From contig NZ_KQ949037.1 of the NCBI RefSeq assembly GCF_001514285.1, forward strand, positions 1 to 64,000: a stretch of 64,000 nucleotides of DNA, read 5' to 3'. The position numbers and the translations under genes were made by a program. The notes under the pieces were generated by a model. The model was not told where the DNA came from. It saw only the letters and a list, made by a program, of their open reading frames with translations, and made no database searches. Positions within the stretch are counted from its first letter, which is position 1, and each line of letters begins with the position of its first letter. Shown in pieces: positions 16,904-25,312 of this stretch. The DNA comes from Streptomyces sp. DSM 15324 (lineage in GTDB: Bacteria; Actinomycetota; Actinomycetes; Streptomycetales; Streptomycetaceae).

Positions 16904-17737
16904 ATGAGCGAGCAGCAGAGCACCATCCACTACGAGCGCACCTCACCGCAGATCGCGAAGATCACCTTCGCCAATCCGCCCGTCAACCTCATCGTCGGCG
17001 AGACGGTCCTGCGCCTCATCGAGATCGTCACCGAACTGGCCACCGACCCGGACATCCAGGTCGTGCTGTTCGACAGCGCCACCCCCGACTTCTTCTACAA
17101 CCACTTCGACCTGGCCGCCGCCGCCGACTTCCCCGCCCCCGAGGACCCGGACGCGGTGCCGGCATGGACGAATCTGGTCCTGGAACTCTCCAAAGCGCCG
17201 TACATCACGATCGCGGTCATCCGTGGACGCACCCGCGGCGGCGGGAACGAGCTCGCCCTCGCCCTCGATCTGCGCTACGCCAGTCGTGAGAAGGCGATCT
17301 TCGGACAGCCCGAGGTCGGCAGCGGACTGCTGCCCGGCGGTGGTGGCAGCGAACGCCTGCCCCGGGCCATCGGACGCGACCGCGCCCTGGAAGCCATCCT
17401 CACCAGCGACGACTACGACGCCGACACCGCCGAACGCTGGGGCTGGATCACCCGCGCCCTCCCCGACAGCGAACTCGACGCCTTCGTCGGCACCGTCGCC
17501 GCCCGACTCGCCTCCTTCGACCGCGCCTCACTCGCCTCGGCCAAAGCCCAGATCAACCGGGCAACCCTGCCCCCGGACGGGGACCTGGTCGCCGCGTACG
17601 GCGAGTTCGCCCACTCCCTCACGCTTCCCGGTTTCCTCACCCGGGCCGCAGGCACGCAGGCCGTCGTCGAACAGGCCGGCATCGACTTCGAGTACCGTCT
17701 CGGGCACTACATCGGCATCGCCAACCAGCAAAGCTGA
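16904..17737 (+). CDS. enoyl-CoA hydratase/isomerase family protein
   Basis: 277-residue crotonase-fold protein. The first oxyanion segment reads DSATPDFFYNHFDL, where many members have FCAGxD. The second is RGRTRGGGNELALALDLRYA, followed by FGQPEVGSGLLPGGGGSERL with the usual Glu. I chose the ATG at 16904, where the domain starts. It closes the operon 14018-17737 after a 119-bp gap. The substituted first motif suggests a divergent reaction among hydratases, isomerases and C-C hydrolases. Confidence 0.85.
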   Translation: MSEQQSTIHYERTSPQIAKITFANPPVNLIVGETVLRLIEIVTELATDPDIQVVLFDSATPDFFYNHFDLAAAADFPAPEDPDAVPAWTNLVLELSKAPYITIAVIRGRTRGGGNELALALDLRYASREKAIFGQPEVGSGLLPGGGGSERLPRAIGRDRALEAILTSDDYDADTAERWGWITRALPDSELDAFVGTVAARLASFDRASLASAKAQINRATLPPDGDLVAAYGEFAHSLTLPGFLTRAAGTQAVVEQAGIDFEYRLGHYIGIANQQS

Positions 17738-17989
17738 CACCCATCAGAAAGTGAGCACGGATGCAGCGGATGCTGCGTCCGTCCTCATTTGCCGCGGGGC
17801 CCACCTGATTTCCGACGTCTTCGGCACGATGGTCGGATCGGGCTGCTGCCGGATCGACCGCCGATGTCCTCCACCGCTCGATGGCCGCGACGGTGCACCG
17901 CTTCTGGACACTGGTCGGCCGACCGTTCGCACGCCATGGATCACTGGGTCCCCGACGTGAAGAGATCGCGTCGGGACCGAACAACAAGC

Positions 17990-18703
17990 TCAGGCTTCCG
18001 TGCTGTGCAGGTCCGGGTAAAGCGCCTCGACCGGGCCGCTCAGAGCCGCCTTGACCCCCTTGGTCAAGTCGTCGGCCAGGACCTCGTATTCTCCGGCCTC
18101 GACGGCGTCGTAGACGGTCGTCACCAGCCGTGTCGGCAGCATCTTGGGGCCGTCGGCGTGCGCGGCCATATCGGTGTCGACGTAGCCCATGTGCACCCCC
18201 GTCACGTGGACGCCCATGGGTGCGAACTCGATGCGCAGCGAGTTGGTGGCCGACCACAGTGCGGCCTTGGAGGCGCTGTAGGCGCCGCCGAAGGCATACC
18301 AGCTGGCAACGGAGTGCACGTCGATGAGGACTGACCCCTTGTTGGCGGCGAGGATCGGTGCGAAGGCGCGGGCGAGGAAGACCGGTCCGAAGAAGTTCGT
18401 CTCCATGTTCGCCCGGATGTCCGCCTCGGTGACGTCCAGCAGGCTCGCGCTCGGCGGGGTGGCGCCCGCGTTGTTGACGAGCACGGTGACATCCGCCGCG
18501 GCGGCCACGGCCGCGTCGATCGACGTGCGGTCGGTCACGTCAAGGGTCAGGGGGACGATGCGGTCGTTGTCCCAGGCGCGGGGGGAGCGGGCGGTGGCGT
18601 AGACCTTGACGGCGCCGCGCGCCAGGGCGTCGTGGACGAAGTGGGTGCCGATACCGCCATTGGCGCCGGTGACGAGGACGACTGCTCCATCGAGGGAGGG
18701 CAT
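17990..18703 (-). CDS. short-chain dehydrogenase/reductase
   Basis: 237-residue classical-type SDR. It has the cofactor motif TGANGGIGTHF, VNNAGATPP, catalytic Ser near DVHSVASW and the Tyr-Lys pair in YSASKAAL. The start is the ATG at 18703 with AAGGAACC upstream. It is divergent from the TetR gene at 18871, and the 167-bp gap contains the operator at 18830. Oxidation or reduction of an alcohol/ketone with NAD(P)H is expected. Confidence 0.9.
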   Translation of the reverse strand: MPSLDGAVVLVTGANGGIGTHFVHDALARGAVKVYATARSPRAWDNDRIVPLTLDVTDRTSIDAAVAAAADVTVLVNNAGATPPSASLLDVTEADIRANMETNFFGPVFLARAFAPILAANKGSVLIDVHSVASWYAFGGAYSASKAALWSATNSLRIEFAPMGVHVTGVHMGYVDTDMAAHADGPKMLPTRLVTTVYDAVEAGEYEVLADDLTKGVKAALSGPVEALYPDLHSTEA

Positions 18704-18829
18704 GGGTTCCTTCTTTCCGAGGGGGATGTGAACTACGTGGCTGCGCACGGATGGGGCAAGGACACATCGCCCCGCGATGGGAGAATGAGCGGAGCCACAT
18801 TCGAGCCCACATGACATTGAGTACAATCA

Positions 18830-18845
18830 TGACTGATTACAGTCA
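18830..18845. promoter_or_regulatory. TetR operator TGACTG-ATTA-CAGTCA
   Basis: Inverted repeat with 6-bp arms and a 4-bp centre, 25 bp before the TetR start and between the divergent SDR and TetR genes. Its TGA...TCA outer pattern resembles the operator of the paralogous TetR at 13882. Confidence 0.55.
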
Positions 18846-18870
18846 GAATCTATTCCTGGAGGACACCGCC

Positions 18871-19458
18871 ATGCCTCTCGGACGGCGCGAGCGGAACAAG
18901 CAGGAGAAACTCGACCGCATTGTCGCTGCCGCCAGTGATCTGTTCGCCGAGCACGGCGTCGATGAGGTCACGACCCAGCAGATCGCGGACAAGGCCGACA
19001 TCGGCACCGGGACCCTGTTCCTTTATGCCAAGACCAAGGGCGAACTCCTCCTCCTTGTCCAGAACGCCAAGTACGTCGAAGCACTTGAGCGGGGCCGGGC
19101 GGACGCCGAGACCGTCCCAGGCGTGCTGGACGCGGTGCTGGCGATCGTCCGGCCGATCGTCGAGTGCAACCGCGTCCAGATCGACAACGGACGCACCTAC
19201 CTGCGAGAGATGGTCTTCGGTGACCCCGAGGAGCCCCGGCATGGCGCGGCACTCGCCATCGTCGCGCAGACCGAGGAGGCCGTCGCCGCCGTGCTGCGCC
19301 GAGACGAGCGGGTCACCGAGGGCGACGCCGCGACGCTGGCACACATCGTGTCCGCCGTGATGTTCCTCAGCATGGCGGTGAGCGTGAACATCGCCTTGAG
19401 CGTGGAGGAGATCGTGCAGGACATCCGGGGGCAGGTCGAGGTCCTGCTGCCTCGCTGA
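18871..19458 (+). CDS. TetR family regulator (copy 4)
   Basis: 195-residue TetR repressor starting at the ATG at 18871 (PLGRRERNKQEKLDRI), with GGAGG upstream. The HTH is VTTQQIADKADIGTGTLFLY, and the ligand domain contains DNGRTYLREMVFGDPEEP. It is closely related to the protein at 13237-13860, so the two arose by duplication and each now sits divergent to an NAD(P)H oxidoreductase gene (SDR here, MDR there). Autorepression plus control of the SDR is the simplest reading. Confidence 0.9.
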   Translation: MPLGRRERNKQEKLDRIVAAASDLFAEHGVDEVTTQQIADKADIGTGTLFLYAKTKGELLLLVQNAKYVEALERGRADAETVPGVLDAVLAIVRPIVECNRVQIDNGRTYLREMVFGDPEEPRHGAALAIVAQTEEAVAAVLRRDERVTEGDAATLAHIVSAVMFLSMAVSVNIALSVEEIVQDIRGQVEVLLPR

Positions 19459-19479
19459 AGTGCGGCCCGGGTGACCATC

Positions 19480-19615
19480 CGGGCAGTCCTCGGTTGCGGT
19501 ATGGCCCGAATCCCCGAATGGCAGGTCATCCGGCCGTTGCTGCCCATACCGGTACGACTGGACGGCTGGGGCAGCCGGCCGGAGGGCTACCGGCACCGCG
19601 TGCTGCTGGGATTCC
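19480..19615 (+). pseudogene. N-terminal scrap of an IS5-type transposase
   Basis: MARIPEWQVIRPLLPIPVRL then GWGSRPEGYRHRVLL is the start of an IS5-group transposase, after which homology is lost. A GCCCGG/CCGGGC repeat at 19465-19484 sits just before it. The stretch to 19794 shows nothing further I can name. Confidence 0.5.
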
Positions 19616-19794
19616 CGAGATTGCCCACCTGTACGGCGTCGGGTCCCACTCCCACCCCGCGCCTGGACCGCGCGTTGAGGAAGGTCGCTCGAAGGGGCGG
19701 CGGGGTGGTTCTGCCGGTGTTCGCACTGAGGCGACTGGGAGCCGGCCTCGTGCTGTTCAAGGTACTGAGCTGGGCTTGCGTCGGTCGGCTGCGG

Positions 19795-20403
19795 TCAGGT
19801 CTCCGGACTGCTTGCCGCCAGCTGGTCGCTGTTGACCTGTGCCAGTGACGCGAGAATCTCCTTGCGGCAGACATCGAGGATCTCGTCCGCCAGCGGAGAG
19901 CCGTCCGGGCATGCCCGCGACAACATGATCGCGCCGACCGAATGGGCGAGCATGTCGATCACCATCATGCGGGCCGCGCGCTGGTCCGCATCTCCCGGTG
20001 TATCGCCTTGGGGCTGAAGGGCCGTCAGCAGGTTCTCGATCCCGGCTGCGAACTCTGTTCTGATGTCCGCCGGCTGACGTGCGGCGTCGCCGCCGAGGGC
20101 CGCGATGGTGCAGCCGTCGCTGCGCCCGTCGCGATGCTCCCGCGAGACGTAGCGCTCGACGAACTCGGCGGGGTCCAGACCTTGTGCCCGTGCCACGGTC
20201 TGCGAGAGCCCGCTCGCGGACGCTTCGGCCATCAGGTCGGCCTTGGAGCGGAAGTGCTTGTAGAACCCGCCGTGGGTGAACCCGGCGGCCGCCATCAGCT
20301 CTGCCACACCGACACCGTCATAGCCGCGCTCACGGAACAGCCTGGAGGCTGTCGCGACGATGTGGGCACGGTTCTGCTCTGCCTGTGCCTTGGTGACCCG
20401 CAT
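19795..20403 (-). CDS. TetR family regulator (copy 5)
   Basis: 202-residue TetR repressor: MRVTKAQAEQNRAHIVATAS, HTH GVGVAELMAAAGFTHGGFYK, then CTIAALGGDAARQ in the ligand domain, as in AcrR/NemR-like proteins. I chose the ATG at 20403; the frame is open to 20466 but that would run through the palindrome at 20452. It is divergent from hydrolase copy 3. NemR-type regulators sense electrophiles; there is a Cys at the CTIAAL position, but ligand sensing here is inference. Confidence 0.9.
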   Translation of the reverse strand: MRVTKAQAEQNRAHIVATASRLFRERGYDGVGVAELMAAAGFTHGGFYKHFRSKADLMAEASASGLSQTVARAQGLDPAEFVERYVSREHRDGRSDGCTIAALGGDAARQPADIRTEFAAGIENLLTALQPQGDTPGDADQRAARMMVIDMLAHSVGAIMLSRACPDGSPLADEILDVCRKEILASLAQVNSDQLAASSPET

Positions 20404-20451
20404 GTCCAGCCGTCCCTTCGTCGATCGGCGCTCGACGGTCCAGCATACATA

Positions 20452-20467
20452 GATGTCGATCGACATC
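20452..20467. promoter_or_regulatory. 16-bp perfect palindrome GATGTCGATCGACATC
   Basis: A perfect palindrome 49 bp before the TetR start, in the divergent promoter region. It is the most likely autoregulatory operator of the TetR at 19795. Confidence 0.65.
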
Positions 20468-20488
20468 GAAGAGGTTGACTTTTTAGAT

Positions 20489-20504
20489 TACGATCGTCAT
20501 CGTA
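20489..20504. promoter_or_regulatory. TACGATCG-type operator, site 4
   Basis: TACGAT-CGTC-ATCGTA: perfect 6-bp arms containing the TACGATCG core, 31 bp before hydrolase copy 3. It lies 21 bp from a different palindrome (20452-20467), so this promoter may take two regulators. Confidence 0.55.
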
Positions 20505-20534
20505 TTGCTCACCCCCTCCAGAAAGGCTCAGGCC

Positions 20535-21374
20535 ATGAGTGACACGCATGTGACCGCACCGACTCAGTACATCGAGGTTGACGGCGACCGGTTCGCCTAC
20601 CGGCGCTGGGGCAAGCCCTCGGGCGTCCCGATCTTCCTGGTCCAGCACTTCCGTGGAGGGATGGACAACTGGGACCCGCTGCTCACCGACGGCTTGGCGG
20701 AAGGCCGTGAGGTCATCCTGTTCAACGGCCGCGGCGTCGCCTCGTCATCGGGCACGCCCCGTAATCGGATCGAGGACATGGCCGACGACATCGCCGCGGT
20801 CATCCGGGCACTGGGGCTGGAGCAGGTCGACCTGCTCGGCTTCTCGCTCGGCGGTTTCCAGGCGCAGGAAGTCACGCTGCGCCACCCCCAGCTGGTGCGC
20901 AAGCTCCTCCTGCTCGGCACCGGCCTCCGAGGCGGGGACCCGACAAGTGACCCCCAGGTGCCTCAGTACGCCCTGAACCCGGTCCCCACCCTGGAGGACT
21001 TCCTCTTCCTGTTCTTCGGCCGCTCGGAAGCCGCGAAGCAAGCGGGCAAGGCCTTCTGGGAGCGCCGTCACCAGCGGGTCGACCAGGACCCGCCGAGCTC
21101 GCCCGCGGTCGCACAGGCGCAGTTCGAAGCGACTATGGCCTACGCGGAACCGCTGCCGGGCGAGAACCCCTACGCCCACCTGAACGCGATCACCCAGCCG
21201 ACGCTGGTCCTCAACGGCGAGAACGACGTGATGATCGCTTCGATCAACTCCTGGCACCTCGCCCAGAACATCCCCAACGCTCAGCTGCTGATCTACCCCG
21301 ATGCCGGGCATGGAGCGCAGTTCCAGTATCCCGAGCGGTTTCTGAAGCACGCCGTTCAGTTCCTCGACGAGTAA
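20535..21374 (+). CDS. alpha/beta hydrolase (copy 3)
   Basis: 279-residue hydrolase, a paralogue of copies 1 and 2 but more diverged: FNGRGVASSSG replaces FDNRGVG, and PDAGHGAQFQYPERF replaces the GGIFQYH block. The nucleophile elbow is LLGFSLGGFQAQEV and the acid is in NGENDVMIAS. The start is the ATG at 20535, with GAAAGG upstream. It is divergent from TetR copy 5, with two operator-like palindromes between them. Decayed DNA follows it. Confidence 0.9.
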   Translation: MSDTHVTAPTQYIEVDGDRFAYRRWGKPSGVPIFLVQHFRGGMDNWDPLLTDGLAEGREVILFNGRGVASSSGTPRNRIEDMADDIAAVIRALGLEQVDLLGFSLGGFQAQEVTLRHPQLVRKLLLLGTGLRGGDPTSDPQVPQYALNPVPTLEDFLFLFFGRSEAAKQAGKAFWERRHQRVDQDPPSSPAVAQAQFEATMAYAEPLPGENPYAHLNAITQPTLVLNGENDVMIASINSWHLAQNIPNAQLLIYPDAGHGAQFQYPERFLKHAVQFLDE

Positions 21375-21439
21375 CGCCTGCAGGGCTTCGGTGCAGTCGC
21401 TGACGCCTGGTCCGTGCGCGAGAATCCGGCAGGCCGGAC

Positions 21440-21890
21440 CCCGGCCGCCGGAGCGGCTGGCCGAGGTAGGCGCATCCTCCGTGAGCGAGGCGGGGTGCGC
21501 CGTCGCCCGGCTGCCCTGCCCGCTCCCACGGTGTCCACCGCCGTGACCCTCCGGCCGGGACGGCTGATACGTGCCGCACGGGCGTCGAAGACGTGGGCGC
21601 CGGCCGCGCCGTCGGTGACCACGACGAGGAGCGCCTGAGGTCCAGCCACTGGGCGGCGATCCGCTCGATCGTGGTATCCGGGCAGAGCCACTCGACGCCC
21701 TCGCTGCTGGCCTTGACGACGTGGGCGACGCCGCTCCTTCCAGCGTGCCCCGGGCCGGTCCGCTGGGCGAGTCGGCCCGGGGGCGGCGGGGATAGTCGCC
21801 GGACCGGTCCCTGAGGCTCCGCTCGCCGAGACGGGGTCGTACAGGGCCTGACCGCCGCCGCCGAACTGCCCGAGCTCGGTCATCAGCGCA
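21440..21890 (-). pseudogene. relic of a PfkB-family sugar kinase
   Basis: Minus-strand pieces in different frames appear in family order: ELGQFGGGGQALYDPVS, then VEWLCPDTTIERIAAQWLDL, then VVVTDGAAGAHVFDARAARI and RRVTAVDTVGAG. The last should read DTVGAGD, the catalytic Asp motif; here it reads GAGRAAG. Several frameshifts and missing N-terminal lobes make it dead. Confidence 0.55.
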
Positions 21891-22980
21891 ACGCCTCTGG
21901 ATCTCGCCCGCCGTCCAGGAGGTGATTCCTTGATCATCGGTAGTCGGCTGCGCGCCACGCCCGACGTCCTTTCGCACGCCAGGCGCCTGGGGGGTGTCGG
22001 ATTCAGGAGGGCCCGGGCGGCGCGGGCCTGCTGCGGTTGGCAGTGGAAGAACGGTGCCGCCGCTGTGCAGTGCGCCGATTTCGAGAGCCGGCCGGCGGAT
22101 GGCCTCCTCGTACAGAGCCAGAGTGCGCGCAGGTCGGTGTTCTCCTTCCGTGGCCGGCTCAGGTTGGCTTCCGTACGTACGTCGGATCCGGAGGGTTCCG
22201 TCAGCGTCGCAGGCCGGGCCGGCGCCGGGATGCGGGGCCGAAAGCGCACGTCGACCAGGGCGGCGTAGTGCCGCGGCCGGCACTTGCCGCACCATCGTGC
22301 CGCCAGCCCCGTCCCGCCACGGCGACCACACCGAAGCCCGCGCGCTGACGGATGGGAACGGCCCTCACGACGTCCTGCCCACAGGTGTAAGTCGTTGACC
22401 GTGGACACCTCCCGGTCCCAACTCGCCTTTCCGAACGAGGGCCACGCTCATCACGACGCCGCCGCCACTCGAACGCCGCTCGGTGGTCCATGGACGCGTC
22501 ACGCCGGTCCCGCCTGCGTCGCGTGAACCACAGGAAGGCCACGTATGTGCGCAGGTCCCGGGCATGAGCGTGTCGGCGAACGTTCAGCCCGTCGCGCGCA
22601 GCAGATCGGGACTCGGCGCGGCGAGGTTGTCCTCGGCGAGGGCGTGCGGGCGCACTGGCAGGTGCGGTCATCGTGCTGACGTCCTTCGGGCTTCGACAAC
22701 TCGAAGATCAGCCGATGGCCGTTCATCTATGCGGGCACCGACCCGATGCCGGAGCAAACCCCGGATCAGGTCGAACCCGTACACCACTTCCCTGGATGCA
22801 ATCCAAGGCACTCGGGGCACGGGGCTCCGCAGACTGTTGCGGCCGCCGGCAGCCCTCGGATTCGGGGCCGGAGCAGAGGACGCCGTTGGACAACTCCCGT
22901 GTCCGTCATGAGCGTCGGGACACGCGAGCCGTCGGCCCCGCGTGATCATGCCAGGAGGATGCCGTGTGACCGGCCTGATC
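21891..22980. other. decayed region without a nameable gene
   Basis: About 1.1 kb with open frames on both strands but no consistent motif. A minus-strand stretch near 22030-22110 (LALYEEAIRRPALEIGALHS) looks protein-like but I cannot assign it. I treat the region as degenerate. Confidence 0.35.
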
Positions 22981-23994
22981 TCAGTTGCTGTCGGGCGTCA
23001 TCGAGACCACGACCTTGCCGGCCGTGGTGCGACCCTGCTCGACGTAAGCCATCGCCTCGAGCGTCTGATCGAACGGGAAGGTGCTGTCGATGACCGGGCG
23101 GAGCTTCCCGCTGTCGTAGAGGGCGCCGAGCTCGCGCAACTGGGAGCCATTGGCCTGCATGAAGAAGAACTGGTAGCGAACGCCCAGGGCCTTCGCCTGC
23201 TTGCGGATCTTGCGACTGAGCACGTTCATGACCAGCCCCAGGAAGGAGGGAGCGCCGAGCTGCCCGGCGAACCCGGCGTCCGGCGGGCCCACGACGCTCA
23301 CAGCCAGGCCGCCGGGCTTCAGCACGGTCAGCGACTTCTCCAGGTTCGCCCCGCCCACGGCGTCCAGCACCAGGTCGTAGCCGGACAGCACCTTGGAGAA
23401 GTCCTCCGTCTTGTAGTCGACGACGATGTCGGCACCGAGGCTTCTGACCAGCTTCTCGGAATGAGCGCTCGCGGTCGTCGCCACGGTGGCACCGAGGTGT
23501 TTGGCGAGCTGGATGACCGTCGATCCGAGACCGCCGGCACCGGCGTGGACGAGCACTTTCTGACCCGGCTTCACATGGGCCTGGTCCACGAGGACCTGCC
23601 AGGCGGCCAGGGCCACCAGCGGGACCGCGGCCGCCTCCTGCGGGGTGAGCGAGACCGGCTTGGGCGCGACGTCGTCCATGTCGATCGCGATGTACTCCGC
23701 GAAGCCTCCGATCCGCAGGTCGCGCGGACGGGCGTAGACCTCGTCGCCGACTTCGAAGCCGCGCACGGCGGAACCGACCCGCTTCACGACGCCGGCCACG
23801 TCATGACCGAGCACGAACGGAGGCTTGTACTTCAACAGCTGTTTGAACTCCCCGTTGCGGACCATCTTGTCCAGCGGGTTGATGCTCGCGGCGCTCACCC
23901 TGACCAGAACATCGCGGTCACCGACGCTGGGCTCGGGTACCTCGGCGGCGCGCACGCCGTCCTTGCCGTACTTTTCGACGACGAATGCCTTCAT
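22981..23994 (-). CDS. NADPH:quinone-type medium-chain oxidoreductase (copy 2)
   Basis: 337-residue zinc-free MDR enzyme: GroES-like N-domain (NPLDKMVRNGEFKQ, LGHDVAGVVKRVG), Rossmann motif HAGAGGLGSTVIQLA, and LSRKIRKQAKALGVRYQFFF as in copy 1 (14018-15013). I chose the ATG at 23994 (MKAFVVEKYGKDG), which aligns with copy 1; the frame extends to 24099 through the shared 36-bp element. It is divergent from the HxlR gene at 24098, the same arrangement as qor2-qorR in Corynebacterium. It probably reduces quinones or enones with NADPH. Confidence 0.92.
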   Translation of the reverse strand: MKAFVVEKYGKDGVRAAEVPEPSVGDRDVLVRVSAASINPLDKMVRNGEFKQLLKYKPPFVLGHDVAGVVKRVGSAVRGFEVGDEVYARPRDLRIGGFAEYIAIDMDDVAPKPVSLTPQEAAAVPLVALAAWQVLVDQAHVKPGQKVLVHAGAGGLGSTVIQLAKHLGATVATTASAHSEKLVRSLGADIVVDYKTEDFSKVLSGYDLVLDAVGGANLEKSLTVLKPGGLAVSVVGPPDAGFAGQLGAPSFLGLVMNVLSRKIRKQAKALGVRYQFFFMQANGSQLRELGALYDSGKLRPVIDSTFPFDQTLEAMAYVEQGRTTAGKVVVSMTPDSN

Positions 23995-24042
23995 GTCGGC
24001 CGCCTTTCCATGTGATCTTCTCGGTCGTCTGCGTGTGGTCAT

Positions 24043-24078
24043 GACGCTACTTGTTGAGTATGGAAAAGTAAACTCAGG
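24043..24078. promoter_or_regulatory. shared 36-bp HxlR-type element, site B
   Basis: Matches 11102-11137 at 30 of 36 positions. It lies between the oxidoreductase (start 23994) and the HxlR gene (start 24098), where an HxlR operator is expected. TTGAGTAT and AAAGTAAAC form an imperfect dyad. Confidence 0.65.
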
Positions 24079-24097
24079 TCGGGTTAGAATCACCCCC

Positions 24098-24607
24098 ATG
24101 GATGCGAGGACGGAAGCTCGTCAGGACGCCGGCATGGACACCCGACTCGACCGGGACATGTCGAACTGCTCGATCGCCCGGACCCTTGAGGTCGTGGGGG
24201 AGAAGTGGACGATCCTGATCCTGCGCGAGGTCTGGTACGGCTCGTCCCGCTTCAGTGACTTCGAACGGGTCCTGGGCTGTCCCCGCAACCTTCTCGCTGC
24301 CCGGCTCCGGATGCTTGTCGAGGAAGGGATCCTGGCCACCGAGACCTACAAGGAGCCGGGTTCGCGGAGTCGGCCGAAGTACGTGATCACACCCAAGGGC
24401 GTGGATCTGGTCCCGGCCGTGATGGGGCTCCTGCAGTGGGGCGACCGCTACCGCGCCGACCCGGAGGGCCCGGCCGTACTGACGCGACACCGCGGATGCG
24501 GTGCGCACGTCGATGCCCAGATCCGCTGCGAACGCGGCCACGCCGTGCAGGCGGAGGACATCGAGAGTGTCCCCGGCCCCGCATTTCGTCTGAGGCCCGC
24601 GGAGTGA
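24098..24607 (+). CDS. HxlR family regulator, likely redox/electrophile sensor
   Basis: 169-residue HxlR protein: MSNCSIARTLEVVGEKWTIL holds the single N-terminal Cys and the hallmark helix. The recognition region is GCPRNLLAARLRMLVEE, the wing YKEPGSRSRPKYVITPKG, and the C-terminal tail RHRGCGAHVDAQIRCERGH. The start is the ATG at 24098; inner ATGs at residues 13 and 21 are possible. It is divergent from an NADPH:quinone-type reductase. Characterised relatives (QorR, YodB) control such reductases through that Cys. The shared element at 11102 suggests a second target. Confidence 0.9.
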   Translation: MDARTEARQDAGMDTRLDRDMSNCSIARTLEVVGEKWTILILREVWYGSSRFSDFERVLGCPRNLLAARLRMLVEEGILATETYKEPGSRSRPKYVITPKGVDLVPAVMGLLQWGDRYRADPEGPAVLTRHRGCGAHVDAQIRCERGHAVQAEDIESVPGPAFRLRPAE

Positions 24608-24641
24608 GCTGAGCGCGGTGGCGGCAGGAGTCCGGGTGGGC

Positions 24642-25262
24642 TCAGTCCGCCGGGGTGCGCTCACTCCGTCTGGCTCGGGCCTGGTGGAGGCGGACTTTGG
24701 TGCGGTTGCCGCAGCGGGACATCGAGCACCAGCGGCGGTTGTGGGCGGGCGAGCGGTCCAGGAAGCGCAGGGCGCACATGTCCGCGCTGCACACGCGTAC
24801 GCGCCGGATCTCGGTCGACAGGAGCAGGTCTACGGCGTCCTGCGCGATCAGTGCCAGCGCGGTCGCGGAATCAGGTGCCATGGTCGTGGTGCCGGCGGGC
24901 TCCAAGTGGCCGCCCTTGATGGTGATTTGCGGCGCCGGCCGGGGCACCTGTGCTGCCGATTCGTTGAGCAGCACGACGTCGCTGGAGGAGGGCAGTCGGC
25001 CGTCGGAGACCGCGAGTACGGCCCGGTCGACCGCCTCGCGCAGCCGTCGGCCCGATGCCAGGACGGCGGCATCCACGGGATCCGGGATGCCCGGTGTGAG
25101 CAGTCCGGCCCGCTGAAGCCAGAGGGTGAGATCACCCGGGTTCCGGAGCGTCTCCCCCGGCGTGGGCCGCCACCGGTGGCGGAGGGTGTTGGTGAAGTCC
25201 AGACAGACCCGCCCGCCGTCCCAGATCCACCTGTCGTCCGTTGTCACGCCTTCATTCTGCAC
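24642..25262 (-). CDS. CGNR zinc-finger (ABATE-domain) regulator
   Basis: About 206 residues. The N-terminal ABATE-type domain begins GGRVCLDFTNTLRHR with LRNPGDLTLWLQRAG. The C-terminal zinc finger is CSADMCALRFLDRSP, then RRWCSMSRCGNRTKVRLHQ with the CGNR signature. The frame opens with a GTG at 25262; a GTG at 25247 is the other candidate start. Members are putative stress-related transcription regulators. It is divergent from the dehalogenase-like hydrolase at 25313, with a dyad between them, and is its likely regulator. Confidence 0.87.
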   Translation of the reverse strand: MQNEGVTTDDRWIWDGGRVCLDFTNTLRHRWRPTPGETLRNPGDLTLWLQRAGLLTPGIPDPVDAAVLASGRRLREAVDRAVLAVSDGRLPSSSDVVLLNESAAQVPRPAPQITIKGGHLEPAGTTTMAPDSATALALIAQDAVDLLLSTEIRRVRVCSADMCALRFLDRSPAHNRRWCSMSRCGNRTKVRLHQARARRSERTPAD

Positions 25263-25270
25263 GTTAGGTT

Positions 25271-25289
25271 TAACCCCCTAAGAGGGTTA
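25271..25289. promoter_or_regulatory. dyad TAACCC-N7-GGGTTA
   Basis: Inverted repeat in the 50-bp gap between the divergent CGNR-regulator and hydrolase genes, 23 bp before the hydrolase start. It is probably the operator for one or both. Confidence 0.5.
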
Positions 25290-25312
25290 GTTCATGCCGG
25301 GGAGGCGCATCC

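Noticed and set aside
19465..19484. GCCCGG-N8-CCGGGC as a terminator after TetR copy 4
   Set aside because: Short stem in very G+C-rich DNA and possibly an IS end; not enough to call.
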